NCBI RefSeq assembly: GCF_000429025.1
Contig: NZ_KE386833.1
Span: 1,125,771-1,189,770, forward strand
DNA from: Actinospineispora spinosispora DSM 44797
GTDB taxonomy: Bacteria > Actinomycetota > Actinomycetes > Mycobacteriales > Pseudonocardiaceae
Length of the DNA: 64,000 bases
Direction of reading: 5' to 3'
Shown: positions 42,091 through 51,030 of the stretch, piece after piece
Layout of the letters: each line of letters begins with the position of its first letter
How positions within the stretch are numbered: position 1 is the first letter of the stretch
Made by a program: the position numbers and the translations under genes
Notes under the pieces: generated by a model
What the model saw: only the letters and a program-made list of their open reading frames with translations
Told to the model about the DNA's origin: nothing
Database searches by the model: none

Positions 42091-42813
42091 ATGCGCTTGT
42101 TGTCGGGTCGTGGCGTGCGACGGGGGCAGCCCATGGTGCCTGCCCCTCGACGACCGGAGCCCGAGGCGGAACCGTTCGACGCGGTGTTCGCCCAGATCGC
42201 GGCGGTGTGTGCGCCGGTTGCGGAGCGGTTCGCCGGCCACCCCGTTCGTAGGATCAAACCCGCGCTGCGCAGGGCGTGGCGCGCGGCCTACTCGGGTGAG
42301 CTGGGTGAACCCGTGCTGGGCGTCCTGGCACAGGCCATTCAGGACCGCCAGCCGTCACCCATCGGCTGGCTGTCCCCACCGTCGTTGAGGCGGCAGTCGG
42401 CATCCGCCGGCGCAGGCGTGCCGAACAGATTCGACGCGACGGTCGAGCTGCTTCCCACCGGCCAGGCGCCCGGCATCGCGCACAACCTGGTCCGGGACGT
42501 GATGTGCGGCTGGGGTCTGTCCGGCCGCCAGGTGACCGAGGATGCGCAGCTCCTGACGAGCTCGATCGTGGCGGCCGCGCTCGACCGTGCGGACCCGAGG
42601 GCGAGTCTGCGCGCCGAGCTGACGCTGACGGTCAGCGTGCTGCACGTGTCGTTGACGGTCGAGCACAGAGCCCCGTCACAGGGAGGTGTCGTGCCGATCG
42701 GTGCGCGTAGCAGGCGGCGGTCGGTGATCGCGCTCCTCGACACGATGGCCGACGTGTGGGCGCAGGAGACCTACCAGGGTGGCAGCCGCACGTGGTTCGA
42801 GCTGACCGCCTGA
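42091..42813 (+). CDS. Degenerate RsbW-like (GHKL ATPase fold) protein
   Basis: 240 residues. Residues 130-240 follow the layout of actinobacterial anti-sigma-type ATPases: LVRDVMCGWGLSGRQVTEDA, then SSIVAAALDRADP where active forms have SELVTNAVRHA, then SLRAELTLTVSVLHVSLTVE and a closing TMADVWAQETYQGGSRTWFE strand. The N-box Asn and the GxGL lid are gone, so ATP binding is unlikely. The first 100 residues are not recognised. ATG 42091 has GGGGGTGG upstream. It may be a binding-only relative of regulatory kinases. Confidence 0.6.
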   Translation: MRLLSGRGVRRGQPMVPAPRRPEPEAEPFDAVFAQIAAVCAPVAERFAGHPVRRIKPALRRAWRAAYSGELGEPVLGVLAQAIQDRQPSPIGWLSPPSLRRQSASAGAGVPNRFDATVELLPTGQAPGIAHNLVRDVMCGWGLSGRQVTEDAQLLTSSIVAAALDRADPRASLRAELTLTVSVLHVSLTVEHRAPSQGGVVPIGARSRRRSVIALLDTMADVWAQETYQGGSRTWFELTA

Positions 42814-42865
42814 TCGAACGGGCGGGCCGGCGGCCCGGCCCACCCGTCGAACCGGTGCAGTGGGT

Positions 42866-43081
42866 CTAGAAGCCGTACATCGCCGGCGAGCCGGGCGTCA
42901 TGCCCGTCTGGTCGTTGGGGATGCACTGCTGGGTGTTCTGCGGGTTGAGCGAGTACCCGGGCGGGCACTGTGCCGCCTCGTTCGTCGTGGATGAGGCCGG
43001 CGCCGCCACCGTGATCACCCCGGCGAGACCGAGACCAACCGCGAGCGCTCCGGCAACCAGACACGTGCGTGTACGCAACAT
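42866..43081 (-). CDS. Small secreted protein
   Basis: 71 residues from ATG 43081, with AAGGAG eight bases upstream. Signal peptide about 1-28 (LVAGALAVGLGLAGVITVAA). The 43-residue mature part has two Cys (AAQCPPGYSLNPQNTQQCIP), likely one disulfide, as in short Pro/Gly-rich actinobacterial exoproteins. Function unknown. Confidence 0.7.
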   Translation of the reverse strand: MLRTRTCLVAGALAVGLGLAGVITVAAPASSTTNEAAQCPPGYSLNPQNTQQCIPNDQTGMTPGSPAMYGF

Positions 43082-43201
43082 GGTCCACACTCCTTTTCCT
43101 CGTCTCGAATTTACCCCACATGGCGGTCCCCGGCTGATCACGAAGCCGAGTGTTTTACTCGCTTCGCCCGGCGTTCATCATCGGTCGGCCGGGGCGGTGG
43201 A

Positions 43202-44134
43202 TCAGGCACGTGCGGCGAACGCGTCGCGCAGACGCTCGCCGATGACCCGGCGCGCGCTGAGCGCATCCGGGATGACGCCCGCCATGTTGAGGAAGGCGTG
43301 TACCTGTCCGGTGAAGCGCCGCAGCATGGTGTCCACCCCGGCCGCGTTGAGCGCCGCCGCGTAGGCCTCGCCCTCGTCGCGCAACGGGTCGTACTCCGCG
43401 GTGATGACGGTGGCGGGGGGAAGACCGGTCAGGTCCTCGACGAGGGAAGGAGACAGCCGGGGATCGGTCGGGTCGACGTCGGTCGCGTACTGGCCGACGA
43501 AGTAGCGCATGTCCCGCTCGGTCAGGAAGTAACCGTCACCGAACTCCGCATACGACGGCGTCCTGCCGACCCGCGCATCGGTCACCGGGTAGATCAGCAC
43601 CTGGTGGCGCAGCCGAGGGGTGTGCGCACGGAGCTGGTGGGTGCACACGACCGCGAGGTTGCCGCCCGCCGAGTCGCCCGCCACCGCGATCCGCGCAGGG
43701 TCGATCTCGACGCCGAGGTCCGCCGACCCGTCCAGCAGCGCGGTCACCACCGCGAGCGCGTCGTCCAGCGCGGCCGGGAACGGGTGTTCCGGCGCTAGCC
43801 GGTAGTCGACCGCGACGACGGCCGCCTCGGAGTGCACCGCGATGTCACGGCAGATCGTGTCGAACAGCTCGAACCCGCCACCGAGTACCCAACCGCCGCC
43901 GTGCAGGTAGACCACCGAGGGCAGCTTCCTGCCCGGCGCGGTGTCCGGTAGGTAGAGGCGCACCGGAACGCCCGCGACCGAGGCCTCTCGGATGGCGCTG
44001 ACCGGCGTCGGAGTGCCGGTCAGCGGTAGAGCATTGGCGAGGTCGGCCCGGTTCTGCTCCGGGCTCTGTGTGTCCAGCGGTGGCGAATCGGCCACCAGAT
44101 CGAGGAACTGTCGAGCCTGCGGGCTGACGGCCAT
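43202..44134 (-). CDS. Alpha/beta-hydrolase (HSL-family esterase)
   Basis: 310 residues of the hormone-sensitive-lipase group. Oxyanion hole YLHGGGWVLGG, nucleophile in VAGDSAGGNLAV, acid in ITAEYDPLRDEGEAYA, base His in QVHAFLNMAG. All catalytic parts are present. ATG 44134 has AGGAG six bases upstream; longer frames lack one. No signal peptide, so it probably acts on small acyl or acetyl esters in the cell. Divergent from the sugar ABC operon. Confidence 0.9.
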   Translation of the reverse strand: MAVSPQARQFLDLVADSPPLDTQSPEQNRADLANALPLTGTPTPVSAIREASVAGVPVRLYLPDTAPGRKLPSVVYLHGGGWVLGGGFELFDTICRDIAVHSEAAVVAVDYRLAPEHPFPAALDDALAVVTALLDGSADLGVEIDPARIAVAGDSAGGNLAVVCTHQLRAHTPRLRHQVLIYPVTDARVGRTPSYAEFGDGYFLTERDMRYFVGQYATDVDPTDPRLSPSLVEDLTGLPPATVITAEYDPLRDEGEAYAAALNAAGVDTMLRRFTGQVHAFLNMAGVIPDALSARRVIGERLRDAFAARA

Positions 44135-44296
44135 CGCGGTCTCCTGTTCGCCGAGTGCACTCCGGGTGTCATGGAACCACTGGTGAGCCAAGCACAACAT
44201 CAGCATTCCGGCAGATGTGGCATTGTGGGCCGCCGCCGGTGTCGACATCGCTCGAGCTCCGGCGCTGGGCAGCAGCGGGTGAGGGGAGTACCGGGA

Positions 44297-45559
44297 GTGC
44301 GGTCGATTTCTCGTCGACATCTGCTCGTCGCCGGTGGCGGTCTGGCGGTGGGTGCGGCTCTGGCCGCGTGCGGTTCGAACACCGGCCGAGGCGGGGGCGG
44401 CGGCTCACCGGGGTTGACGCAGTGGTATCACCAGTACGGCGAGCCCGGCGCGAAGGCGGCGGCGGAACGGTACGCGCGCGCGTACGACAAGGCGCAGGTC
44501 ACGGTGCAGTGGCGGCCCGGCGACTACGACCAGCAGACCGCGGCGGCGTTGCTGACCGACGACGGACCGGACGTCTTCGAGGTGAACGGTCCCAGCCTCG
44601 ACCAGATCCAGGGCGGCCAGGTCGTCGACCTCACCGAGCTGGTGCGTGGTGTCGAGTCCGACTTCAACCCGGTGGCGCTCGGCCCCAAGACCTATCAGGG
44701 CAAGATCTACGCCATTCCGCAGTCGATGGACATGCAGATGCTCTACTACCGCAAGAGCGCGCTCGCGCGGGTCGGTGCACAGCCTCCGCGCACCCTGGAC
44801 GAGCTGGTGGACGTCGCGCGACGGGTCACGACACCGGAGATGAAGGGCCTGTTCCTCGGCAACGACGGCGGCGCGGGCGCTCTGGGTGCGACGCCGCTCT
44901 ACGCCGCTGGGCTCGAACTGGTCACCCAGGACGGTGCGGTGGGCTTCGCCGACCCGGCCGCCGCCGAGGCGCTGGGGAGGCTACGGACGCTCTACACCGA
45001 CCGGTCGCTGCTGCTGGGTGCGCCGGCCGACTGGTCGGACCCGGCCGCGTTGGTCCAGGGGCTGACCGCGATGCAGTGGTCCGGGCTGTGGGCACTGCCC
45101 ACCGTGACCCAGGCACTGGGCGACGACTTCGGCGTACTGCCGTTCCCCTCGGCCGGTGCTCGCGGCCGCCCCTCGGTCCCGGTCGGTTCCTACGCGAGCG
45201 CGGTCAACGCCCGGAGCCGGCGGATCGACCAGGCGAAGGACTACGTGAAATGGCTGTGGGTCGACCGGGCCGACTTCCAGGAGGACTTCGCCCTGTCCTA
45301 CGGCTTCCACATCCCCGCGCGGCTGTCACTGGCGAACCGGGCGGCGAAACTCCGGACCGGAGCCGCCGCCGACGCCGTACGGTTCAGCACCGAGCACGGC
45401 TTCGCCTACCCGCCGCTGCGGTGGAGCCCCCGATGCCGGACCGCGCTGCAGGACGCGGTGAGCCGAGTCGTCCGGGACGGTACCGACCCGGCCTCGGAGC
45501 TGGCGACGGTGGCGAGCACGGCGCGCGACGAGCTCGGGCGTGTGCGGAAGACGAACTGA
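44297..45559 (+). CDS. ABC sugar-binding lipoprotein (family 1)
   Basis: 420 residues. Tat-type lipoprotein signal: SRRHLLVAGGG followed by lipobox AALAACGSN (Cys25). The rest follows family-1 solute-binding proteins (LTQWYHQYGEPGAKAAAERY, DGPDVFEVNG, YAIPQSMDMQMLYYRKS). GTG 44297 has GGGGAG upstream. Delivers a sugar to the two following permeases. As in many actinobacteria the operon lacks its own ATPase; a shared MsiK-type ATPase is expected elsewhere. Confidence 0.9.
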   Translation: MRSISRRHLLVAGGGLAVGAALAACGSNTGRGGGGGSPGLTQWYHQYGEPGAKAAAERYARAYDKAQVTVQWRPGDYDQQTAAALLTDDGPDVFEVNGPSLDQIQGGQVVDLTELVRGVESDFNPVALGPKTYQGKIYAIPQSMDMQMLYYRKSALARVGAQPPRTLDELVDVARRVTTPEMKGLFLGNDGGAGALGATPLYAAGLELVTQDGAVGFADPAAAEALGRLRTLYTDRSLLLGAPADWSDPAALVQGLTAMQWSGLWALPTVTQALGDDFGVLPFPSAGARGRPSVPVGSYASAVNARSRRIDQAKDYVKWLWVDRADFQEDFALSYGFHIPARLSLANRAAKLRTGAAADAVRFSTEHGFAYPPLRWSPRCRTALQDAVSRVVRDGTDPASELATVASTARDELGRVRKTN

Positions 45560-45562
45560 GGC

Positions 45563-46477
45563 GTGCTGAGGAAACTGCTCGGCCCGCAACGCCGCTCGCT
45601 GTGGTTCTGGCTGTTCACCGGCCCGTTCGTGCTCGGCCTGCTCGTCTTCTCGTACGTGCCGTTGCTGTGGAGTGTCGGGCTCAGCTTCTTCGATGCGCGC
45701 AACACGGTGACCCCGACCGACTTCGTCGGCTTCGCGAACTACGCGACCATGCTCGGCGATCCCGCGTTCCTCTCGAGCCTCGCCACCTTCGTCGTGTTCG
45801 CCCTGTTCATCGTGCCGACCACGTATGTACTGGCGCTCGTGCTGGCTCTGCTGGTGAACCGGTTGACCGTCGCCAGGGCGTTCTTCCGGTCGGTCTTCTT
45901 CCTCCCGACGGCGTGTTCGTACGTTGCGGCTTCGTTGATCTGGAAGATGTCGCTGTTCAACGGTGTGCGCTTCGGCCTGGCCAACACGGTGCTCGGCTGG
46001 TTCGGGGTCGAGCCGGTCGCGTGGCTGGCCAGCACCCAGCCGCCCTGGTACTGGCTGGTGATCGTCACGGTCCGGCTGTGGTTGCAGTCGGGCTTCTACA
46101 TGGTCCTGCTGCTCGCCGGCCTGCAGCGCATCCCGAGGCCGCTGTACGAGGCGGCGGCCGTGGACGGCGCGTCGCCCGGGTGGCAGACCTTCCGTTACAT
46201 CACCTTCCCGCAGCTTCGCGCGACCTCGGTCGCGGTCGTGCTGCTGCTGGTGATCAACGCTTTTCAGTCGTTCGACGAGTTCTACAACCTGCTGGCGAGC
46301 TCTCGCGGGTACCCGCCGTACGGGCGCCCGCCGCTGGTCTACCTCTACTACGTCGCGCTGGGGCAGGGCCAGGAGCTGGGTGTCGGCAGCGCGGGCGCGG
46401 TGGTGCTCGCGCTGCTGATCCTGATCGTCACGGTGGTGCAGGCGCGTTGGTTCGGTCTCGGGCGCAGGGAGGCGTGA
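45563..46477 (+). CDS. ABC sugar permease, MalF type
   Basis: 304 residues, six helices. The EAA loop for ATPase contact is YEAAAVDGASPGWQTFRYIT. GTG 45563 is three bases after the receptor stop. Pairs with the next gene to form the channel. Confidence 0.92.
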   Translation: MLRKLLGPQRRSLWFWLFTGPFVLGLLVFSYVPLLWSVGLSFFDARNTVTPTDFVGFANYATMLGDPAFLSSLATFVVFALFIVPTTYVLALVLALLVNRLTVARAFFRSVFFLPTACSYVAASLIWKMSLFNGVRFGLANTVLGWFGVEPVAWLASTQPPWYWLVIVTVRLWLQSGFYMVLLLAGLQRIPRPLYEAAAVDGASPGWQTFRYITFPQLRATSVAVVLLLVINAFQSFDEFYNLLASSRGYPPYGRPPLVYLYYVALGQGQELGVGSAGAVVLALLILIVTVVQARWFGLGRREA

Positions 46478-46484
46478 GGGTTTG

Positions 46485-47309
46485 GTGAGACGGTTCGGAG
46501 CGGTCCTGCGCGGCGCGATGCTGGCTGTGCTGGCGGTGGTCTTCCTCGTGCCGTTCTACCTACTGGTGCGCAACGGCCTGGCGACCGATGCCGACATCAC
46601 CTCGCCCGGATGGACGGTGCTCCCGGGTGAGCTGCGCTGGGGCAACGTGGGCGAGCTGTTCGACGACCCGATCGTGCCGATGGCCCGCGCACTGGCCAAC
46701 TCCGCGATCATCGCGGTGCTGACCACCGGTGGCACGCTGCTGCTGGCCTCGCTCGCCGGCTACGGGCTCGCGCGCGTTCCCTACCGGTACGCGAACCACG
46801 TGTTCTACGGGATTCTCGGCACGCTGATGATCCCGTCGGCCGTGACGTTCGTCCCGAGCTTCGTGCTGGTCTCGTCGCTGGGCTGGATCTCCACCTTGCG
46901 CGGGCTGATCGTGCCGACCCTGTTCAGCGGCTTCGCCGCGTTCCTGTTCCGTCAGTACTTCCTCGGTTTTCCCCGTGAGCTGGAGGACGCCGCCCGGGTG
47001 GACGGGCTCGGGTACTGGCGCACCTACTGGTTGATCGTCGTGCCGAACTCGCGGCCGGTGTTCGCCGCCGTCGGCGTCATCGTGTTCATCGGTTCGTGGA
47101 ACTCGTTCCTGTGGCCGCTGGTGATCGGACAGGATCAGCAGGCCTGGACGGTCCAGGTGGCGTTGAACAGCTTCGTCACCGCGCAGTCGGTCCAGCTGCA
47201 CGAGCTGTTCGTTGCCGCGGCCCTCTCGATCGTGCCGCTGGTGGTGGTCTTCGTGTTCCTGCAGCGCTATATCATCGAAGGTGTGGAGCGGTCCGGGATC
47301 GAGGACTGA
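46485..47309 (+). CDS. ABC sugar permease, MalG type
   Basis: 274 residues, six helices; EAA loop ELEDAARVDGLGYWRTYWLI, and the C-terminus VVFVFLQRYIIEGVERSGIED is typical of MalG-like subunits. GTG 46485 is used, although TTG 46482 is adjacent and in frame. Seven bases after the MalF-type gene. Confidence 0.92.
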   Translation: MRRFGAVLRGAMLAVLAVVFLVPFYLLVRNGLATDADITSPGWTVLPGELRWGNVGELFDDPIVPMARALANSAIIAVLTTGGTLLLASLAGYGLARVPYRYANHVFYGILGTLMIPSAVTFVPSFVLVSSLGWISTLRGLIVPTLFSGFAAFLFRQYFLGFPRELEDAARVDGLGYWRTYWLIVVPNSRPVFAAVGVIVFIGSWNSFLWPLVIGQDQQAWTVQVALNSFVTAQSVQLHELFVAAALSIVPLVVVFVFLQRYIIEGVERSGIED

Positions 47310-47435
47310 GGGCGTTCGCCCAGGGCTAATCCGTCGCTCGCCGGTGCGCCGGACCTGTAGCGTGCGGGGCCGCGCCCGCCGCCCGACCCGGTGCCGAAGC
47401 CCGCGCGTGCACCGACGAACGACAGGAGATTCCCC

Positions 47436-48923
47436 ATGAACGGCCCTTCCCCCGGCCGCACGGACGCGGAGGCCGCCGACGGGCCGGAGGGTGACCACGC
47501 CGAACCCGAGGCGAGTCCGGTCGAGCCGACGGCGGTGCCGGTGAACGGCGCGCTGGTGGTATGGCTGCTGGTCGCATCGGCGTTCGTGATGATCCTCAAC
47601 GAGACGATCATGAGCGTGGCCCTGCCGGCGCTGATCGCCGACCTCGGTGTCACGGTCGGAACCGCGCAGTGGCTGACGAGCGGGTTCCTGCTGGTCATGG
47701 CGGTCGTCATCCCGATCACCGGTTTCCTGCTCCAACGGTTCCAGCCACGCCACATCTGCCTGGCGTCGATGTCGCTGTTCACCACGGGGACCCTGCTCTG
47801 CGCGCTCGCCGTCGGGTTCGGAATGCTCATGGTCGGGCGGATCGTGCAGGCCTCGGGCACCGCGGTGATGGTGCCCCTGCTGATGACCTCGGTGATCAGG
47901 CTCATTCCCGCGGAACGGCGGGGCGCCACGATGGGCATGATGACGGTTGTCATCGCGGTCGCCCCGGCCATCGGCCCGACGCTGTCGGGACTCATCCTCA
48001 CCGCGCTGGGCTGGCGGTGGATGTTCTGGATCGTGCTGCCGATCGCGGTCCTCGCGTCGGCCGTCGGTGCGCACTGGCTGCGGTTCTCGTCGGAGACCAG
48101 GAAGCTCCCGCTCGACGTGCTGTCGGTCCTGCTGTCCGCGGTCGGGTTCGGCGGACTGATCTTCGGGTTGAGCAGCGTCGGGGAGGCGGCGCGTGGACAG
48201 GCGCCGCTGCCGCCGTGGCTCCCGACGATCGTGGGCCTCGTGGCGATGGTGGTCTTCGTGCTGCGTCAGCTCCGGCTGCAGCGTTCCGGCCTGGCGCTGC
48301 TGGACCTTCGGCCGCTGGCCCACCGGCCGTTCGTCCTGTCCGTCGTCCTGGTCCTGCTAGGCATGATGTCGTTGTTCGGGGCGCTGATCCTGCTTCCCCT
48401 GTACGTGCAGGACGTACTGCACGAGACCGCGTTCGTGACCGGCCTCGTCGTGCTCCCGGGAGGTCTGGTGATGGGTCTGCTGGGGCCCTACATCGGCAAG
48501 CTCTACGACAGGATCGGCGCGCGCCCGCTGGTCGTGCCGGGTTCGGTGGTGCTGGCGCTGTCGCTCTGGGCGTTCACCACGCTGAGCGCCACGTCGGCGT
48601 TGTGGATGGTCGTCGCGATGCACGTCCTGCTGGTCATCGGCCTGTCGCTGATGTTCACGCCGCTGATGACCGACGCGCTCGGCCAGTTGCCCGGCGACCT
48701 CGACTCACACGGCAGCGCCATCATGGCCACCTTGCAGCAGGTCGCCGCCGCGGCAGGGACGGCCCTGTTCGTCACCGTGATGTCGCTCGCCTCGACCGGT
48801 GCGACCCAGGGCGTGGACATGGGCGGCGCCCGTGCGGCGTTCCTCTGCGCGGCGGTGATCGCCACGGTGGCCTTGCCGATCAGCCTGCTGATCGGCAAAC
48901 GCACCCCCACAGCGGCCCCCTAG
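47436..48923 (+). CDS. MFS drug efflux pump, DHA2 (14-TM) type
   Basis: 495 residues. A 35-residue acidic head, then 14 helices: LNETIMSVALPALIADLGV in helix 1, the GRIVQASGTAVMVPLL segment, motif C as APAIGPTLSGLI, and the DHA2-typical HGSAIMATLQQVAAAAGTAL. Drug:H+ antiporter by family. ATG 47436 has AGGAG seven bases upstream. Stands alone, with neither a regulator nor an EmrA-type adaptor beside it. Repeat copy 5 follows. Confidence 0.9.
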   Translation: MNGPSPGRTDAEAADGPEGDHAEPEASPVEPTAVPVNGALVVWLLVASAFVMILNETIMSVALPALIADLGVTVGTAQWLTSGFLLVMAVVIPITGFLLQRFQPRHICLASMSLFTTGTLLCALAVGFGMLMVGRIVQASGTAVMVPLLMTSVIRLIPAERRGATMGMMTVVIAVAPAIGPTLSGLILTALGWRWMFWIVLPIAVLASAVGAHWLRFSSETRKLPLDVLSVLLSAVGFGGLIFGLSSVGEAARGQAPLPPWLPTIVGLVAMVVFVLRQLRLQRSGLALLDLRPLAHRPFVLSVVLVLLGMMSLFGALILLPLYVQDVLHETAFVTGLVVLPGGLVMGLLGPYIGKLYDRIGARPLVVPGSVVLALSLWAFTTLSATSALWMVVAMHVLLVIGLSLMFTPLMTDALGQLPGDLDSHGSAIMATLQQVAAAAGTALFVTVMSLASTGATQGVDMGGARAAFLCAAVIATVALPISLLIGKRTPTAAP

Positions 48924-48946
48924 CACCGGGCCCCGCCCTGAGCTCG

Positions 48947-49018
48947 ACCTCGCAGAGCTACATGTCGTGTCGCAGACGCTGCGGCATCTGCGACACAACA
49001 CGGCGCTCCGCGAGGTGC
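48947..49018. repeat. Dispersed palindromic repeat, copy 5
   Basis: 72 bases in the convergent gap between the efflux pump and cynS: outer arms ACCTCGCAGAGC and GCTCCGCGAGGT; inner TGTCGTGTCGCAGA and TCTGCGACACAACA, in which the GTGT/ACAC pair replaces the GCGT/ACGC pair of copy 2. This paired change supports selection for the fold. Confidence 0.87.
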
Positions 49019-49024
49019 CCGTGG

Positions 49025-49489
49025 TCAGAAGACGCGGTAGGGCAGGAACTTGCCGTTCAGCGTGATCTGGACCCTGTCGCCCTTCGGGTCAGCCACCCGC
49101 TCGAGCGCCATCTCGAAGTCGATCGCGCTGACGATTCCGTCGCCGAACTCCTCACGGACCAGCTCGGAGATCGTCGCCCCGTAGACCTGCACGACCTCGG
49201 TGAGCCGGTAGACGAGCGGGTCGGTGGTGTCCACGGCGGAGGCGCCCCGGACCGGCGGCAGGGTCAGCGCCTCGACGACCTCACCGTCGAGGTCGAGCAG
49301 TGAGCCCACCGAGGCTGCCTGGTCGGCGGTGAGTGTCTGCTGGCCCAGCAGGGCCGAGGTCGCCCACTCGGTCGACTGACCGACTGCTTCGGCGATCTTC
49401 TCCCACCTCAGTCCCAGCCGCTTCTTCGCGGCCAGGACGGCGCGGGCGGCGTCACGTCGGTCGGGTGGTGTCAGGGGTGTCACGGTCAT
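49025..49489 (-). CDS. cynS: Cyanase (cyanate hydratase)
   Basis: 154 residues, normal length. N-terminal helix-turn-helix-like part (LGLRWEKIAEAVGQSTEWAT), then the catalytic domain: Arg and Glu in LVYRLTEVVQVYG, Ser in GIVSAIDFEM, and the end GDRVQITLNGKFLPYRVF. It turns cyanate and bicarbonate into ammonia and CO2 via carbamate. ATG 49489 has GGAGGG upstream. Follows the formate dehydrogenase gene by about 108 bases in the same direction; that enzyme produces CO2. Confidence 0.95.
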   Translation of the reverse strand: MTVTPLTPPDRRDAARAVLAAKKRLGLRWEKIAEAVGQSTEWATSALLGQQTLTADQAASVGSLLDLDGEVVEALTLPPVRGASAVDTTDPLVYRLTEVVQVYGATISELVREEFGDGIVSAIDFEMALERVADPKGDRVQITLNGKFLPYRVF

Positions 49490-49597
49490 GATGAATCCCT
49501 CCGGGGCCGGCCAGTACTGGGGTTCGATCGACGCCGTTGTCCTCGTGAGTGTCGAGCATGGCCAGGGCAATACTCAACACCCACGAGGCTGGCGGGG

Positions 49598-50758
49598 TCA
49601 GCTGCGCGCGCTGTAGGACTTCGCGCCGGTGCCGGCCAGCTTGCCGCCGTCGACGATGAGGTACTCGTCGCGGATCGGGGTTCCGGCGAAGTATGACTCG
49701 AGGATCTCCCTGGTCCCGTTCGCGTAGCGGGTCTGGGCGGACAGCGTCGAACCGGAGATGTGCGGGGTCATGCCGTGGTTCGGCATGGTCCGCCACGGGT
49801 GGTCGGCGGGAGCGGGCTGCGGGTACCAGACGTCGCCCGCGTACCCGGCGAGCTGTCCACTCTCCAGCGCGCGCACGATCGCGTCCCGGTCGACGATCAA
49901 GCCACGCGCGGTGTTGATCAGGTAGGCACCACGGCGCATGGTGGCCAGCAGGTCGTCGTCGAACAGCCCCTGGGTCTCCGGGTGCAGCGGAGCGTTGATC
50001 GTGACGACGTCGCAGTTCGGGACCATGGCCCTGGCATCGGCGTGGAAGGTGAGGCCCAGCTCCTGCTCCACCGACTCGGGCAGCCGTCGACGGTCGGTGT
50101 AGTGCAGGTGGACGTCGAACGGCGCGAGCCTGCGCAGCACGGCCAGCCCGATGCGACCGGCGGCCACGGTGCCGACGTGCATGCCTTCGAGGTCGTAGGA
50201 CCGGGCCACGCAGTCCGCGATGTTCCATCCGCCGTCGCGCACCACCTGGTGCGACGGGAGGTAGTTGCGCACCAGGGACAAGATCATCATCACCACGTGT
50301 TCCGCGACGCTGATGCTGTTGCAGTAGGTCACCTCGGCGACCGTGATGCCCCGGTCGATGGCGGCGTCGAGATCGGTGTGGTCCGAACCGATACCCGCCG
50401 TGACCACGAGCTTCAGGTTCGGCGCGTTCGCGATGCGCTCGGCGGTGAGGTAGGCCGGCCAGAACGGCTGGGAGATGACGATCTCGGCATCGGCGAGGTG
50501 CCGGTCGAACTCGGAGCCGGGCGGTTCCTTGTCCGACGTCACCACCAGCTCGTGCCCTTGGCGCTCCAGGAAGGAGCGCAGCCCCAGCTCACCAGAGACG
50601 CTGCCCAGCAACTCACCGGGTGTGAAGTCGGTTGCTTCAGGGGTGGGCAACCGCTGACCGTCCGGGTACCGGTCCATGGCGGGCAGGCCGTCTCGCGCAT
50701 ATCTGGCCGGCATTCCGCCGGTCGGATCGTCGTACAGCACACACAGCACCTTCGCCAT
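49598..50758 (-). CDS. fdh: NAD-dependent formate dehydrogenase
   Basis: 386 residues of the D-2-hydroxyacid dehydrogenase fold, close to the metal-free FDH of methylotrophs. Start AKVLCVLYDDPTGGMP, nucleotide loop VGTVAAGRIGLAVLRRL, NAD-specific Asp in LHYTDRRRLP, catalytic Arg in NTARGLIVDRDA, and His-Ser in TPHISGSTLSAQTRY. It oxidises formate to CO2 with NAD+. ATG 50758 has AGGAG five bases upstream. With cynS downstream, it may supply both reducing power and CO2/bicarbonate. Confidence 0.94.
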   Translation of the reverse strand: MAKVLCVLYDDPTGGMPARYARDGLPAMDRYPDGQRLPTPEATDFTPGELLGSVSGELGLRSFLERQGHELVVTSDKEPPGSEFDRHLADAEIVISQPFWPAYLTAERIANAPNLKLVVTAGIGSDHTDLDAAIDRGITVAEVTYCNSISVAEHVVMMILSLVRNYLPSHQVVRDGGWNIADCVARSYDLEGMHVGTVAAGRIGLAVLRRLAPFDVHLHYTDRRRLPESVEQELGLTFHADARAMVPNCDVVTINAPLHPETQGLFDDDLLATMRRGAYLINTARGLIVDRDAIVRALESGQLAGYAGDVWYPQPAPADHPWRTMPNHGMTPHISGSTLSAQTRYANGTREILESYFAGTPIRDEYLIVDGGKLAGTGAKSYSARS

Positions 50759-50961
50759 GACGTCTCCTGGTGATCGAGGGTCGATTCGTTCCGCATCCAC
50801 GGTTCTGGATGACGAAATCAGCCGCAAGATCGGAAGCAGCTCAGAGAATCGATCCGTCGATTCGTGCCGTGAATCACACCAGGTGAGGCCATGACGAGGC
50901 CGCTGTGGCCTGGGAACCACTGCATTAGTGGGCCTTATGGGTGGTTGTATGCCGAGGTAAG

Positions 50962-50996
50962 GCACCCCTTGTGCCATTATCAGGGTGCTCTTTTTG
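50962..50996 (+). terminator. T-run hairpin (attenuator-like) before the excisionase-like gene
   Basis: GCACCC (50962-50967) pairs with GGGTGC (50983-50988), followed by TCTTTTTG. It stands 35 bases before the start codon at 51031 and points into that gene, so a transcript from further upstream could end here. Confidence 0.5.
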
Positions 50997-51030
50997 TCGC
51001 ACCTGTAACGAAGGAGGCCTGAGGATCGAC

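Noticed and set aside
39484..42813. A 1109-codon plus-strand open frame
   Set aside because: Most of it is antisense to dhaL, dhaK and the channel gene and has no domain. Only the final 240 codons from ATG 42091 look like a protein.
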